In this document: piece by piece, positions 24,316-34,601 of the stretch
How positions within the stretch are numbered: position 1 is the first letter of the stretch
Layout of the letters: every line of letters starts with the position of its first letter
DNA from: Glaciecola sp. UBA983
Lineage (GTDB): Bacteria > Pseudomonadota > Gammaproteobacteria > Enterobacterales > Alteromonadaceae
Direction of reading: 5' to 3'
Assembly (NCBI GenBank): GCA_002292215.1
Contig: DBBN01000075.1
Span: forward strand, 1-35,746
DNA length: 35,746 bases
Position numbers and translations under genes: made by a program
Notes under the pieces: generated by a model
Seen by the model: only the letters and a program-made list of their open reading frames with translations
What the model was told of the DNA's origin: nothing
Databases searched by the model: none

Positions 24316-27300
24316 ATGTCTTCAGAATTTATCCACTTACGTGTCCATAGTGATTTTTCTATGATGGATGGCCTAAATAAAGTCAAACCATTGTTAGACG
24401 AGTGCGTAAAGCAGGAAATGCCTGCGATCGCGTTGACGGATCAAATGAACATGTGTGGCTTAGTGAAGTTTTATTCAGAAGCACATAATCGTGGTATCAA
24501 ACCTATTATTGGGACTGATTTTTGGGTTCAAGACTTATCACAGTCTGACGATATTTTTCGTTTAACCTTACTGGCAACCAATAACGACGGCTATAAAAAC
24601 ATCACCGTGTTGATTTCTAAAGCCTATCAACGTGGCCATGTTAATCATCTTCCAGTTATTGACAAGGATTGGTTAATTGAACATCAAGCGGGTGTAATTA
24701 TTTTATCTGGTGCAACGCGTGGTGACGTCGGACAAGCGCTGGTCAAGAATAACCTTAAAGGTGCGCAGCAAATGGCTGCGTTTTACCAAACTCATTTTCC
24801 CGACAGATATTACTTAGAGCTAATTCGAACAGGCCGTAGTAACGAAAACGCTTACATTAAAGCTGCCGTTAATTTTGCGCAAGAGCATGATTTACCTGTA
24901 GTCGCGACCAATGAAGTATGTTTTATCAGTCCGGATAACTTTGCCGCACACGAAATCCGAGTCAGTATTCATGATGGTTATACGTTAGAAGACTCGCGCC
25001 GACCGAAACACTACTCACCGCAGCAATACATGCGTTCTAGTGCTGAGATGGTTGAGTTATTTGATGATATCCCTGAAGCCATAACCAATACTATAGAGAT
25101 AGCTAAACGCTGTAATGTCACGGTTCAGTTAGGGACGTATTTTTTACCTAATTTTCCAACAGGCGATTTATCTACAGAAGACTTTTTAGTTAAAGTGTCC
25201 GAAGAAGGCCTTGAGCGGAGACTGTTAAGTCTTTTCCCTGATGAAAATGACCGCAAAGAAAAACGCAAAGAATATGATGAACGATTAGAAATCGAATTGG
25301 TTGTAATAAACCAAATGGGTTTTCCTGGTTATTTCTTGATCGTAATGGAGTTCATTCAATGGTCCAAAGACAACGGTATCCCTGTTGGACCTGGACGTGG
25401 TTCTGGTGCTGGATCATTAGTTGCTTATGCCTTGGATATTACCGATCTGGATCCGCTTGAATTTGATTTGCTGTTTGAGCGATTCTTGAATCCAGAACGG
25501 GTTTCAATGCCCGATTTTGATATCGACTTTTGCATGGATAGACGTGATGAGGTAATCGATCACGTTGCACAGATGTATGGTCGTGAAGCGGTATCGCAAA
25601 TTATTACGTTTGGAACTATGGCAGCCAAAGCGGTAGTAAGAGATGTGGGCAGAGTATTGGGCCATCCTTATGGGTTTGTTGACCGTATCAGTAAACTGAT
25701 TCCATCCGATCCTGGCATGACACTGGCTAAAGCGTTTGATGTTGAACCTCGTCTCGGCGAGTTAGAAGCGATGGATGATGATGTCAAAGATTTATTGACC
25801 ATGGCGCGCATCTTGGAAGGGGTCACTCGAAATGCGGGTAAGCACGCAGGTGGTGTAGTAATCGCACCGACGCAGATTACGGATTTTTCACCTCTGTATT
25901 GTGATGATGCAGGGAATAACCCCGTAACTCAATTTGATAAGAACGATGTAGAAACTGCCGGTTTAGTTAAGTTCGATTTCCTCGGTTTGCGGACATTGAC
26001 GATCATCCAGTGGGCGATTGATATGATCCAAGAATCGACCGGTGTGCAGATCGACATTACGCAAATTCCATTAGAAGATCCTGAAAGTTTCAAACTACTG
26101 CAACGCGCTGAATCTACAGCCGTGTTCCAGTTAGAATCGCGCGGCATGAAAGACTTGATTAAGCGTCTGCGTCCAGATTCCTTTGAAGATATTATCGCAT
26201 TGGTTGCCTTATTTAGACCCGGGCCACTGCAATCAGGCATGGTTGATAATTTTATTGACCGTAAGCATGGCAGAGAGGCGATTTCTTACCCCGACGCAAG
26301 CTATCAGCATGAATGCCTACAGGTTATCTTAGAGCCAACGTACGGCATTATTTTGTACCAAGAACAAGTAATGCAGATTGCCCAAGAAATGGCAGGCTAT
26401 TCACTCGGTGGCGCGGATTTATTACGTCGAGCGATGGGTAAGAAAAAACCAGAAGAAATGCAAAAACAACGCTCGGTGTTTGCTGAGGGTTCTAAAAATA
26501 ACAACATCGACCCTGATTTAGCGATGAAGATCTTTGACTTGGTAGAAAAATTTGCTGGGTATGGATTTAATAAATCGCACTCCGCAGCCTATGCCTTGGT
26601 GTCGTATCAGACGTTGTGGTTGAAGACCCATTATCCCGCGTATTTCATGGCTGCTGTTATGTCTGCTGATATGGATAATACGGATAAAATTGTTACCTTA
26701 GCCGACGAATGTCAACGCATGGGAATTACGATTTGTCCGCCTGATCTGAATAGCGGTAAATATAAATTTACGGTGAATGCTCAACAAGAAATTATATACG
26801 GTATCGGCGCTATTAAAGGGGTAGGTGAAGGCCCTATTGAAGCGATTATTCAAGCGCGTACTGAGCAAGGTGCATTTTCTGATTTATTTGATTTTTGTGC
26901 CAAAATCGATATTAAAAAAGTCAATAAGCGTGTCTTAGAAAAACTAGTACTAGCCGGTGCAATGGATAATTTAGGACCACATCGTGCTGCGATTATGGCG
27001 ACATTACAAGATGCGTTAGACGCGGCAACTCAACATGCACGAGCAGAGAGTTTTGGGCAAGGTGATATGTTTGGCTTATTAACTGAAGCTGAAGATGCTC
27101 ATCAAGCATTTGCTAATGTGCCTATGTGGTCTGAAAAAGTTTGGCTTGATGGTGAAAAAGAAACGTTAGGGTTATATTTAACTGGTCATCCGATTAATCA
27201 ATATCTCAGTGAATTAACGCATTACACCGATTGTCGAATTAAAGATATCAAGCCTACAGGGAAGGGCAATCAAGTTGCCATCGCCGGTTTAGTTTTAGCT

Positions 27301-27777
27301 GTGCGCGTGATGACCAACAAAAAAGGGCGTCGTTGGGGGATTGTTACCTTAGATGATAAATCTGGTCGTGCTGATGTAAGATTGTTCCCAGATCTGTATG
27401 ATACCTATGAACCACTACTAAAATCAGATAAAATATTGTACGTAAAAGGAGAGGTCAGCTTTGATGAATTCTCTGCTGGCAATACAATGACGGTAAGATC
27501 ATTGTTAGATATTACCGATGCACGCGAACAATTTGTTCGTGCTTTATCAATTTCGATAGAATACAACCAACAATTAAATCGTAAAATTGATGAAGCATCC
27601 CGTATTCTAGAGCATTATCGCGGCGGGACATGCCCGTTGGAGTTTAATGTTCAACATGACGATTTAGAAGTTGCACTAACGTCAAATGCCGAATGGTATG
27701 TGACCCCTAGTGATCAACTATTACATGAATTAAGACAATGTATGGGTGAACAAAACGTCAAACTGATGTTTTCTTAA
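24316..27777 (+). CDS. dnaE: DNA polymerase III alpha subunit
   Basis: The replicative polymerase subunit. At 1153 residues it is near the E. coli length of 1160. The N-terminal PHP domain starts at '[19 protein letters not shown]'. The polymerase active-site acids are Asp400 and Asp402 in PDFDIDF and Asp554 in [10 protein letters not shown], matching Asp401, Asp403 and Asp555 of E. coli. Further marks are '[16 protein letters not shown]', '[12 protein letters not shown]' and '[12 protein letters not shown]'. A helix-hairpin-helix region and an OB fold (about 970-1080, '[20 protein letters not shown]') follow. It is complete and leads accA by 30 bp. Confidence 0.98.
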   Translation: MSSEFIHLRVHSDFSMMDGLNKVKPLLDECVKQEMPAIALTDQMNMCGLVKFYSEAHNRGIKPIIGTDFWVQDLSQSDDIFRLTLLATNNDGYKNITVLISKAYQRGHVNHLPVIDKDWLIEHQAGVIILSGATRGDVGQALVKNNLKGAQQMAAFYQTHFPDRYYLELIRTGRSNENAYIKAAVNFAQEHDLPVVATNEVCFISPDNFAAHEIRVSIHDGYTLEDSRRPKHYSPQQYMRSSAEMVELFDDIPEAITNTIEIAKRCNVTVQLGTYFLPNFPTGDLSTEDFLVKVSEEGLERRLLSLFPDENDRKEKRKEYDERLEIELVVINQMGFPGYFLIVMEFIQWSKDNGIPVGPGRGSGAGSLVAYALDITDLDPLEFDLLFERFLNPERVSMPDFDIDFCMDRRDEVIDHVAQMYGREAVSQIITFGTMAAKAVVRDVGRVLGHPYGFVDRISKLIPSDPGMTLAKAFDVEPRLGELEAMDDDVKDLLTMARILEGVTRNAGKHAGGVVIAPTQITDFSPLYCDDAGNNPVTQFDKNDVETAGLVKFDFLGLRTLTIIQWAIDMIQESTGVQIDITQIPLEDPESFKLLQRAESTAVFQLESRGMKDLIKRLRPDSFEDIIALVALFRPGPLQSGMVDNFIDRKHGREAISYPDASYQHECLQVILEPTYGIILYQEQVMQIAQEMAGYSLGGADLLRRAMGKKKPEEMQKQRSVFAEGSKNNNIDPDLAMKIFDLVEKFAGYGFNKSHSAAYALVSYQTLWLKTHYPAYFMAAVMSADMDNTDKIVTLADECQRMGITICPPDLNSGKYKFTVNAQQEIIYGIGAIKGVGEGPIEAIIQARTEQGAFSDLFDFCAKIDIKKVNKRVLEKLVLAGAMDNLGPHRAAIMATLQDALDAATQHARAESFGQGDMFGLLTEAEDAHQAFANVPMWSEKVWLDGEKETLGLYLTGHPINQYLSELTHYTDCRIKDIKPTGKGNQVAIAGLVLAVRVMTNKKGRRWGIVTLDDKSGRADVRLFPDLYDTYEPLLKSDKILYVKGEVSFDEFSAGNTMTVRSLLDITDAREQFVRALSISIEYNQQLNRKIDEASRILEHYRGGTCPLEFNVQHDDLEVALTSNAEWYVTPSDQLLHELRQCMGEQNVKLMFS

Positions 27778-27807
27778 CCGATACACCGCACTTTATTAGG
27801 ATAGTAC

Positions 27808-28764
27808 ATGAGCGTACATTTTTTGGATTTTGAGCGACCGGTTGCTGAATTAGAAGCCAAAATAGAAGAACTTAGGTTAGTGAACCAAACGGGGAAACTC
27901 GACGTGGGTCTTGAAGATGAAATTAATCGTCTACAAGAAAAAAGCGAGGATCTAACGAAAAAGATATTTAAAGATCTTGGTGCGTGGCAGGTATCACAGC
28001 TAGCTCGTCACCCTTTACGTCCATATACCCATGATTACATAGCTTATGCTTTTAGCGATTTTAATGAGTTAGCTGGTGATCGCGCCTATGCCGACGATAA
28101 AGCGATTGTTGGTGGGTTAGCCATGTTAGACAATGAGCCGGTGATGATTATTGGTCATCAAAAAGGACGTGATACTCATGAAAAAATCAAGCGTAACTTT
28201 GGTATGCCGAAGCCTGAAGGCTATCGTAAAGCACTGCGTTTAATGAAAATGGCAGAGCGATTTAATCTTCCAATCATTACCTTAATTGACACTCCTGGAG
28301 CATACCCCGGTGTTGGCGCTGAAGAGCGTGGCCAGTCAGAAGCCATAGCACGTAACCTTAAAGAAATGGCAGAGCTGAATGTACCTGTTATTTGTACTGT
28401 GATTGGTGAAGGTGGTTCAGGCGGTGCATTAGCCATCGGAGTTGGCGATCGGGTTAACATGTTGCAATACTCAACTTACTCAGTCATTTCTCCGGAAGGC
28501 TGTGCTTCTATATTGTGGAAGAGTGCAGAAAAAGCACCTCTTGCCGCTGAAGCAATGGGTGTTGGAGCCGCACAAATTAAGTCTCTTGGCTTAATTAACG
28601 ATATTATTGCAGAGCCATTAGGTGGCGCACATCGCAATCACCAGGCGATGGCTGCAAATTTTAAAGCAACAGTTAAACATCAATTAGCGCAATTAAAAGC
28701 ACTGAGTCTAGATGAGCTTAAAGCCCAACGTTACGAAAGACTTATGTCGTTTGGCTACTGTTAA
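27808..28764 (+). CDS. accA: Acetyl-CoA carboxylase carboxyltransferase subunit alpha
   Basis: AccA with AccD transfers CO2 from carboxybiotin to acetyl-CoA, giving malonyl-CoA for fatty-acid synthesis. The 318 residues match E. coli (319). A helical N-terminal region '[18 protein letters not shown]' is followed by the crotonase-like core: '[19 protein letters not shown]', '[20 protein letters not shown]' and '[17 protein letters not shown]' near 200, '[15 protein letters not shown]' near 226. It follows dnaE as in E. coli. The 3' end overlaps the proposed tilS start by 53 bases. Confidence 0.97.
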   Translation: MSVHFLDFERPVAELEAKIEELRLVNQTGKLDVGLEDEINRLQEKSEDLTKKIFKDLGAWQVSQLARHPLRPYTHDYIAYAFSDFNELAGDRAYADDKAIVGGLAMLDNEPVMIIGHQKGRDTHEKIKRNFGMPKPEGYRKALRLMKMAERFNLPIITLIDTPGAYPGVGAEERGQSEAIARNLKEMAELNVPVICTVIGEGGSGGALAIGVGDRVNMLQYSTYSVISPEGCASILWKSAEKAPLAAEAMGVGAAQIKSLGLINDIIAEPLGGAHRNHQAMAANFKATVKHQLAQLKALSLDELKAQRYERLMSFGYC

Positions 28765-30007
28765 GCGTCTACTTGATTTAACTTCTCCTCACTGGACGTT
28801 TATTGCTGAGCGTCCAGTGTATTTAGCGCTCAGTGGCGGCAAAGATTCTGTCGTGTTACTTGATGCGTTAATGCAGCAATGGCCGACAAATGCGGCATAC
28901 CCTCTTACATTGTTACACGTCAATCATCATCTTCAAGTTCACTCATCAAGCTGGGCTGAGCATTGTGTTGCATTAGGTAAACGCTATGGACTCACTTGTG
29001 TTGTTCTGGACGTTGCGGTTTCAGTAAACGGTAACGTCGAAGCCAATGCACGTGAAGCTCGTTATACAGCGTTATTTTCAAAAATGTCAGATGATGGTGT
29101 ATTACTTCTTGGGCAACACGCTAATGATCAAGTTGAAACCTTATTCCTAAACCTTAAACGCGGGGCGGGTAGTCAAGGCTTATCAGGCATGGCTGCTTGG
29201 CAGACGCAATTTAATCGTTTTGGTGCTCATCCAGATATGATCATGTATAGACCGCTGTTAGGGATCGCACAGGAGCAGATTGATAGCTATGCGCAACATG
29301 CTTTACAAGCAACCGATTGGGTTGAAGATCCGAGTAATCAAGACACTGAGTATGATCGTAATTTTTTACGCCATGAAATTCTGCCAGCATTAAGTCAACG
29401 CTGGCCGCATTTGATAAATAACGTGGTGCGCAGTATGCAAGTATTAACGCAAGAACAAGCGTTATTGCTCGATGCGACTAACGAAAAATTAGCAATTTGT
29501 CTGCGCGGAGATGAGCTATCATTAAGTGTATTAGCGCAATTTTCTACCCAGTGGCAAGCACAAGTAATGCGTTTATTCGCTCAGCGGTATGCTGACGTCG
29601 TGCTCGGTCAACGGCAACTGCGTAGTCTAGAGCAAGTGCTTAGCGCTAAATCAGATGCCCAAGGCCAGCTCAGTCTCGTCAATCAACATGGTCATAAAGT
29701 TCATTTTTTCCGTTATCACGCTCATCTGTATTGTGTCTGGCAGACGAGTTTAGATCATGCCAGAGCAATGTACAGCGAGTTAGTTAACAGCCAAAATCCA
29801 GCGGACGCTAATATGACTTATCAAGCTGTGCCACTAAGCTATAAAGTTAAACCTTGCGATGCACGGCATCATAAACCCATTAAACAATGGTATCAGGCTT
29901 GGTCTATACCGCCGTGGTTGCGTCCATTTACGTTAGTACTGCAACACAATAGTCATGATGAACTGCTATGGTGTAATGGTGTCGAATATATACTGAGCAA
30001 GGACTAG
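28712..30007 (+). CDS. tilS: tRNA(Ile)-lysidine synthetase TilS
   Basis: TilS adds lysine to C34 of the tRNA-Ile CAU anticodon so that it reads AUA. The PP-loop ATP pyrophosphatase motif SGGKDS lies at residues 41-46, then '[19 protein letters not shown]', '[15 protein letters not shown]' and '[21 protein letters not shown]'. A C-terminal substrate-binding region follows, ending near '[11 protein letters not shown]'. Start uncertain: ATG 28712 gives 431 residues but lies inside accA and has a poor Shine-Dalgarno, while in-frame TTG 28751 would shorten the N-terminus by 13 residues, nearer the family norm. It is next to accA, as in many gammaproteobacteria, and the stop is three bases before the antiporter gene. 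Confidence 0.93.
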   Translation: MSLKPNVTKDLCRLATVKRLLDLTSPHWTFIAERPVYLALSGGKDSVVLLDALMQQWPTNAAYPLTLLHVNHHLQVHSSSWAEHCVALGKRYGLTCVVLDVAVSVNGNVEANAREARYTALFSKMSDDGVLLLGQHANDQVETLFLNLKRGAGSQGLSGMAAWQTQFNRFGAHPDMIMYRPLLGIAQEQIDSYAQHALQATDWVEDPSNQDTEYDRNFLRHEILPALSQRWPHLINNVVRSMQVLTQEQALLLDATNEKLAICLRGDELSLSVLAQFSTQWQAQVMRLFAQRYADVVLGQRQLRSLEQVLSAKSDAQGQLSLVNQHGHKVHFFRYHAHLYCVWQTSLDHARAMYSELVNSQNPADANMTYQAVPLSYKVKPCDARHHKPIKQWYQAWSIPPWLRPFTLVLQHNSHDELLWCNGVEYILSKD

Positions 30008-30010
30008 CTT

Positions 30011-31978
30011 ATGCCAACTGAATTTATTTCTGTCCTAAGCTTATTGGTTGTCGCTGTGATTTCAACATGGTGTTTTAAGCGGATTAATTTACCTCCAATT
30101 TTAGCGTATTTGTTTGCGGGGATTATCGTTGGACCGAGTATATTAAATCTATTTGACCATATTGAAGAGATGCATGTCTTAGCGGATATTGGCATTGTGT
30201 TTTTATTGTTTACCTTAGGCTTAGAATTTTCGCTACCGAAACTCAAAGCGATGCGGCATTTGGTATTTGGGCTCGGTCTGGGGCAAATGTTACTGACCAC
30301 CTTGGTGGCGGCGAGTATTGCGTATCTGTTAGGTTTTTCAATATCCGCAGCATTAGTCATTGGTGGCATTATAGGTTTGTCTTCAACTGCAATCGTGATC
30401 AAACAGACTACCGAAATGGGGACCTTAAATACGCCGCGTTCACAGCTTGCAGTATCGATTTTGTTATTTCAAGATATAGCTGTCGTGCCATTTTTGATTC
30501 TAATCCCATTAGTCAATAGTCCTTCCGATACTTCCGTTGCACTATTGGTTGTTATTGCGTGTGTCAAAGGGGTCGTGGTGATTACATCGTTGATGTTGAT
30601 CGGCAAATGGGTGTTACCTAAATTATTTAGAGAAATTGCCAATACACGTACCGATGAATTATTTGTATTAACGACATTAACCGTCGTGTTAATGGCTGCG
30701 GGCTTTACTTATGCGATGGGGCTATCACTGGCTTTAGGGGCATTTATTGCTGGCATGATGCTCGGTGAAAGTCAGTATAAGTATCAGCTTGAATCAGATA
30801 TACGGCCATTTCAGGATATCTTGATGGGCTTGTTTTTTGTGACGGTTGGCATGCGCTTAGAACTTGCAGTGGTATTCGAATATGCGGGGATTATCATTAT
30901 TGGATTAATCGCAATGCTAGCTCTAAAAATCTTAATTGTGCGCTTCTGTGCAATGATAGTAAATACTAATGCGAATGATGCGTGGGCTGCGGCATTTAAG
31001 GTCTGCCAGATGGGAGAGTTTAGTTTTATTCTTGCTTCACTCGCTGTAACTCATACTATTTTAGATCCTACCACCGCGTCTATTTTAGTCAGTATTGGTA
31101 TTCTGAGCATGACGTTAACCCCGTATTTAGTCGCCAATAGTGTACGTTTTGCGCATTTTTTTGCACCGGATGATACTGCTAATATTATTAACAATGCCCA
31201 GGTATTAGACGTCGAGCGATCTGGGCATGTCATCATTTTAGGTTTTGCACGTGTAGGGCAGTCAACGGCACGAATGTTAGATATGGAAAAGATTAGCTAT
31301 GTGGCAGTAGACATTGATCCAATTCGTGTACAAGAATCACAAATGGCGAATGAACCAGTGATTTATGGTGATGTCTCGAACAAAGCTATTTTACAAAGTG
31401 TTAATGTTGATTCGGCTGCTTCCGTCATCATTACGTTCGACCATATTCCAAAAGTAACACAGTGTATTCAATGTATACGGAGTTTTAATCCTACAATCCC
31501 GATAATTGTCCGTACACGCAAAGATTATGCGTTAGAGGCATTATATAATTGTGGTGCGACACAAGTTGTCCCAGAGCTTCAAGAAGGAGTGCTCATGTTA
31601 GTGTCACAAGTCTATCACTATAGCGGAGTGCCAATAGCACGGATCTTAAAGCGCATCCGCAATGAACGTAAAGGCAAGTATGATCACCTTCATGGTTTTT
31701 ACCCGGGTGAAACCACAGAACTGAATTATGAAAGCGCGGATAAATTACAATTTATGCATGCGATTAATCTTAACCGTTCTGCTTGGGCGGTTGGGCGCAC
31801 GATTGCTGCGTGTGACTTAGTCAAATATGGCGTCCATGTGCGTAAAATAAAACGCGGTAATGACGTAATTCAAGATCCAGCTTTGACCGAGGTGTTACAT
31901 GATAATGACATCTTAGTTATCAGTGGTAAACCTCGGCGAGTCGAGCGTGCTGAAAGGCATCTTTTGGATGGGCATTAA
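30011..31978 (+). CDS. Kef-type (CPA2) monovalent cation/proton antiporter with RCK domain
   Basis: An inner-membrane transporter of 655 residues. The first ~385 residues hold about 12 hydrophobic segments of the sodium/hydrogen exchanger fold, with markers 'LPPILAYLFAGIIVGPS' at 27-43, 'FLLFTLGLEFSLPKLK', 'GLSSTAIVIK', 'LLFQDIAVVPF' and 'GAFIAGMMLGES'. Then comes an RCK/TrkA-N nucleotide-binding domain with 'VIILGFARVGQSTARML' near 405 and 'YGDVSNKAIL', and a TrkA-C-like domain near the C-terminus ('VKYGVHVRKIKRGN', 'LHDNDILVISG'). It resembles KefB/KefC/YbaL in layout; the actual ion and ligand control are not decided by sequence. AAGGA at the end of tilS serves as Shine-Dalgarno. Converges with the PspB-like gene. 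Confidence 0.9.
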   Translation: MPTEFISVLSLLVVAVISTWCFKRINLPPILAYLFAGIIVGPSILNLFDHIEEMHVLADIGIVFLLFTLGLEFSLPKLKAMRHLVFGLGLGQMLLTTLVAASIAYLLGFSISAALVIGGIIGLSSTAIVIKQTTEMGTLNTPRSQLAVSILLFQDIAVVPFLILIPLVNSPSDTSVALLVVIACVKGVVVITSLMLIGKWVLPKLFREIANTRTDELFVLTTLTVVLMAAGFTYAMGLSLALGAFIAGMMLGESQYKYQLESDIRPFQDILMGLFFVTVGMRLELAVVFEYAGIIIIGLIAMLALKILIVRFCAMIVNTNANDAWAAAFKVCQMGEFSFILASLAVTHTILDPTTASILVSIGILSMTLTPYLVANSVRFAHFFAPDDTANIINNAQVLDVERSGHVIILGFARVGQSTARMLDMEKISYVAVDIDPIRVQESQMANEPVIYGDVSNKAILQSVNVDSAASVIITFDHIPKVTQCIQCIRSFNPTIPIIVRTRKDYALEALYNCGATQVVPELQEGVLMLVSQVYHYSGVPIARILKRIRNERKGKYDHLHGFYPGETTELNYESADKLQFMHAINLNRSAWAVGRTIAACDLVKYGVHVRKIKRGNDVIQDPALTEVLHDNDILVISGKPRRVERAERHLLDGH

Positions 31979-31990
31979 TATGCCGAGTAT

Positions 31991-32209
31991 TTATTTGAGG
32001 TTATTAAATTCTTTATTTAAGCTATAACTCTCATCAGTGACAATGCGTTCTAACGTTTCAACTCGAGATTTTAAGCTAAGTAGTTCCTTTTCTAACTCTT
32101 CCCGTTCAACTTCAGACACTTTGTGTTTTTTATTAGATTTTGCAGCCTCAACGATAGCAACTAATGCCCAGCAACAAATCGCAACGATAGCGATAGCAGT
32201 CATATTCAT
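31991..32209 (-). CDS. Small PspB-like single-pass membrane protein
   Basis: A 72-residue protein. One hydrophobic segment at about residues 4-21 (TAIAIVAICCWALVAIVE) is followed by a basic stretch (AAKSNKKHK) and a charged coiled coil 'EREELEKELLSLKSRVETLE' ending 'RIVTDESYSLNKEFNNL'. The layout (short membrane anchor, then a coiled coil with 'LE.I..DE') resembles PspB of the phage-shock system, but the N-terminus differs and no pspA or pspC lies nearby. I would not call it pspB. AAAGGA before the ATG is a good Shine-Dalgarno. It converges on the antiporter gene with a 12-base gap. A sigma-54-like element lies upstream. Confidence 0.7.
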   Translation of the reverse strand: MNMTAIAIVAICCWALVAIVEAAKSNKKHKVSEVEREELEKELLSLKSRVETLERIVTDESYSLNKEFNNLK

Positions 32210-32243
32210 AATGGTTCCTTTTTATAGTTAGTATAGACAAGAT

Positions 32244-32260
32244 AACAAGTTCTGTGCCAA
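32244..32260 (-). promoter_or_regulatory. Sigma-54-like -24/-12 element upstream of the PspB-like gene
   Basis: On the minus strand the sequence is TTGGCACAGAACTTGTT. It matches the sigma-54 consensus TTGGCAC-N5-TTGCW except that the -12 GC reads GT. GG and GT are correctly 10 bp apart, and the start would be near 32233, about 24 nt before the ATG. A sigma-70-type TATACT at 32235-32230 is an alternative. Confidence 0.4.
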
Positions 32261-32308
32261 ATATAAAACATAACCTTTTCAAGTGGTTAATATTGTAGAC
32301 ACGATATG

Positions 32309-32317
32309 TGCTATACT
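32309..32317 (+). promoter_or_regulatory. Extended -10 promoter of tadA
   Basis: TGCTATACT combines an extended -10 TGN with TATACT, 41 bp before the tadA ATG. No good -35 is needed or seen. It is in the intergenic region shared with the divergent PspB-like gene. Confidence 0.5.
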
Positions 32318-32357
32318 AAATTTTGTCAAAATTACTAATAATTGAGTAAACTCACCA

Positions 32358-32873
32358 ATGTCGGACCTTAGCCTAATAGCGCAAGATGAATTATGGATGA
32401 TTCACGCACTGACTCTAGCGGACAAAGCCGAGGGTATGGGAGAAGTTCCAGTCGGAGCGGTGATCGTATTGGATAATCAGATTATTGGAGAAGGCTATAA
32501 TCGCTCTATCATTGATAATGATCCCTGCGGTCATGCAGAAATTATGGCTATCCAGTCTGCAGCCCAAAATATCGACAATTACCGAATATTAGATGCGACT
32601 ATCTATGTTACGTTGGAGCCATGTGCCATGTGTGCCGGTGCTATTGTGCATGCCCGAATTAAGCGTGCGGTATTTGGAGCATCTGATCATAAGACTGGTT
32701 GCGCTGGTAGTATTTTAAACCTTTTGCAACACGATAAACTAAATCATCAAGTTGAGGTGCTACGGGGGGTAAAGGCTGAAGAATGCTCGAGTAAGATCTC
32801 TGCTTTTTTTAAAGGACGTCGTGCGCAAATCAAAGCGCTGAAACAAGCCAACAAAGCTGCACAGGAAGAGTAG
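32358..32873 (+). CDS. tadA: tRNA-adenosine(34) deaminase TadA
   Basis: TadA deaminates A34 of tRNA-Arg(ACG) to inosine. The 171-residue protein has the deaminase zinc site: His and catalytic Glu in 'DPCGHAEIMA' and the two Cys in 'TLEPCAMCAGAIVHARI'. 'EVPVGAVIV' and 'DHKTGCAGSILNLL' support tRNA-specific deaminase rather than cytidine deaminase. In E. coli tadA is also next to mltF and purL, as here. It converges with the small basic ORF, whose stop codon starts on the base after the tadA stop. Confidence 0.96.
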   Translation: MSDLSLIAQDELWMIHALTLADKAEGMGEVPVGAVIVLDNQIIGEGYNRSIIDNDPCGHAEIMAIQSAAQNIDNYRILDATIYVTLEPCAMCAGAIVHARIKRAVFGASDHKTGCAGSILNLLQHDKLNHQVEVLRGVKAEECSSKISAFFKGRRAQIKALKQANKAAQEE

Positions 32874-33026
32874 TTAGGCCTCAACGTTATCCGCATCAAG
32901 ATTAAATAAATTGAATAATTTACGACGTTGGAGTATTTTTTTGTGATTGCGCTTTAGCATTAGGCGACGACGCGATGAGCTTGGCGCGAGCGCTCTATTG
33001 GAACGGTAAAATTTACTTTTTCTCAT
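32874..33026 (-). CDS. Small highly basic protein (50 residues), unknown
   Basis: Not recognised. From ATG 33026-33024 the 50-codon frame encodes a protein starting MRKSKFYRSNRALAPSSS, then RRRLMLKRNHKKILQRRK and the less basic tail LFNLFNLDADNVEA. Some 17 of the first 36 residues are Arg, Lys or His, so it could bind RNA or membranes. Support for being real: a TAGGA Shine-Dalgarno nine bases before the ATG, a start only 16 bases after the mltF stop on the same strand, and a stop that abuts tadA without overlap. It could be a downstream gene of the mltF operon. No conservation data are available. Confidence 0.6.
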   Translation of the reverse strand: MRKSKFYRSNRALAPSSSRRRLMLKRNHKKILQRRKLFNLFNLDADNVEA

Positions 33027-33042
33027 TATGGTTTTCCTATTA

Positions 33043-34452
33043 TTACTGACTCGTAGTGCTATCTTGTTGGCTAATATACATTAAACTATCATGATATCTG
33101 CGTATATTTTCAACATATTTTACCGCCACATCTCCTCTTGCAAATCCATATTTCGTTTTTTGATAGTGTTGTTTTTGTTTAAGTAGTGGTAAATGTTGTT
33201 TTACGTCAACCCATAAATCAGGATCAAATCCTTTTCGTTGCGTTAAGATACGCGCATCTTCAACGTGCCCTAATCCAAGATTATACGCTGCTAGTGCAAA
33301 ATACAATTTATCAGGATCATTAATACGAGCAGGAATACGATTATATAAACTGCGCAAATAAGTCGCTCCACCACGAATACTTTGCTCTGGATCAAGTCGT
33401 GACTGTATGCCTACTTCCTTCGCCGTGGTAAGGGTTAACATCATCAGTCCCCTTACACCGGTAGGTGAACGAGCATTGCGCTTCCAATGACTTTCTTGAT
33501 AACTGGTTGCGGCTAATAATTGCCAATTAAATTCACCCGAATACTGCTCAAACCAAGGTTGATAAGTGGGTAACTGTTCTTCAATTGCAGCTAAAAATGC
33601 GCGTGTATCAACATAGTCAAATTCGCGAATGTGGCCAAAATACTTATCAATCAAACGGCTAAATTCACCGCTCTGTTGTAGTTGTCCAAAATACTCTAAT
33701 AATGCCCCGAGCAAAGAATCGTCTTGATGAGGATGCAGTAACCATTGCTGTGCTGCGGTGACATTCAAATCTAGCCCCATTTTTATTGCGGGGTACCGTC
33801 GACGCATGACATTGACTAAGGCTGAATTTGCAATCGTCGCATCAATTTTTTGTTCGGCGACCATTAATAACAATTCTTCGTCATCATATTGATCAACTTG
33901 TTGCCAATTGAGTGCATCATTGTCGGTTTCTGGAAGCTGAGCCTGTAATATCGCCGCTTGCTGACTATTGCGCTGGACATAGACCTTGCCGCTGAGTTGA
34001 TCTAATTCAGATAAAGATCGGGCATTACGATGCACCACTACTTGATGAGTGTAATATTGATACGCAGGCCCTAATTTAAATTGAGTCAACGTTTCGGCAG
34101 AAAAGGCAAATTGTGAAGCTATGACATCGACCCGCTGGTGCTGCAAATCTTTTAGCATGTTCGCGTCGGAGTAATAAGGTTTAATTTCTAACTTTACACC
34201 AATAAAGTCAGCAAAACCTTGTGCCAACTCGTATTCAAAACCGCTGGGTTGATCATTTTGTAAATAGTAAGAATTGGCACCATATTCGGTGGCAATGACG
34301 ATTTTGTCTTCCTGTAAAATACGTTTTAGCTCATTACTCGGTTTGGCAAAGTCATAACAGCCATAAATTGCTCCAAGCATCAGCAGCACAATAGCAAAAC
34401 GTAGCCTTGCCCAATGTGGGATTTGTGGCGTCAAACTCGAAGAATAATTCAT
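33043..34452 (-). CDS. mltF: Membrane-bound lytic murein transglycosylase F
   Basis: MltF cleaves peptidoglycan glycan strands with formation of anhydromuramic acid at the outer membrane. Residues 1-32 contain a hydrophobic segment and a possible lipobox ending IYGC (Cys32), with Tyr unusual at the -2 position. An amino-acid-binding-like (SBP_bac_3) regulatory domain covers about 45-275 ('KIVIATEYGANSYYLQN', 'VDVIASQFAFSAE'). The SLT catalytic domain begins near 305 with Glu320 in 'AATSYQESHW', 'SPTGVRGLMMLT' and 'ALAAYNLGLGHVEDAR'. 469 residues. It diverges from purL and adjoins tadA as in E. coli. Confidence 0.95.
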   Translation of the reverse strand: MNYSSSLTPQIPHWARLRFAIVLLMLGAIYGCYDFAKPSNELKRILQEDKIVIATEYGANSYYLQNDQPSGFEYELAQGFADFIGVKLEIKPYYSDANMLKDLQHQRVDVIASQFAFSAETLTQFKLGPAYQYYTHQVVVHRNARSLSELDQLSGKVYVQRNSQQAAILQAQLPETDNDALNWQQVDQYDDEELLLMVAEQKIDATIANSALVNVMRRRYPAIKMGLDLNVTAAQQWLLHPHQDDSLLGALLEYFGQLQQSGEFSRLIDKYFGHIREFDYVDTRAFLAAIEEQLPTYQPWFEQYSGEFNWQLLAATSYQESHWKRNARSPTGVRGLMMLTLTTAKEVGIQSRLDPEQSIRGGATYLRSLYNRIPARINDPDKLYFALAAYNLGLGHVEDARILTQRKGFDPDLWVDVKQHLPLLKQKQHYQKTKYGFARGDVAVKYVENIRRYHDSLMYISQQDSTTSQ

Positions 34453-34474
34453 GACATTGCCTTCTCAAAATATT

Positions 34475-34504
34475 TTAACCGGACAGTTAGGTTAAAAGTT
34501 AACC
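34475..34504. repeat. Cluster of three TTAACC half-sites between mltF and purL
   Basis: TTAACC occurs at 34475-34480 and 34499-34504, with its complement GGTTAA at 34490-34495. The last two form a perfect inverted repeat with a 3-base spacer (GGTTAA-AAG-TTAACC). It lies within 60 bp of the mltF start and upstream of the purL promoter, so it could be an operator for one or both. It does not match the PurR box. Confidence 0.4.
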
Positions 34505-34530
34505 GATATACTTGCTATGGTAAATGTTTC

Positions 34531-34559
34531 TTATCAAATTGTCTTATTTATTCTATAAT
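34531..34559 (+). promoter_or_regulatory. purL promoter
   Basis: TTATCA at 34531-34536 and a perfect TATAAT at 34554-34559 with a 17-bp spacer, giving a start near 34566 and a leader of about 36 nt before ATG 34602. No PurR operator of the usual ACGCAAACG type is seen. Confidence 0.65.
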
Positions 34560-34601
34560 TGGACATTGAAATTTGTCCTTCATCAGTCTGGAATCCACGT
34601 T

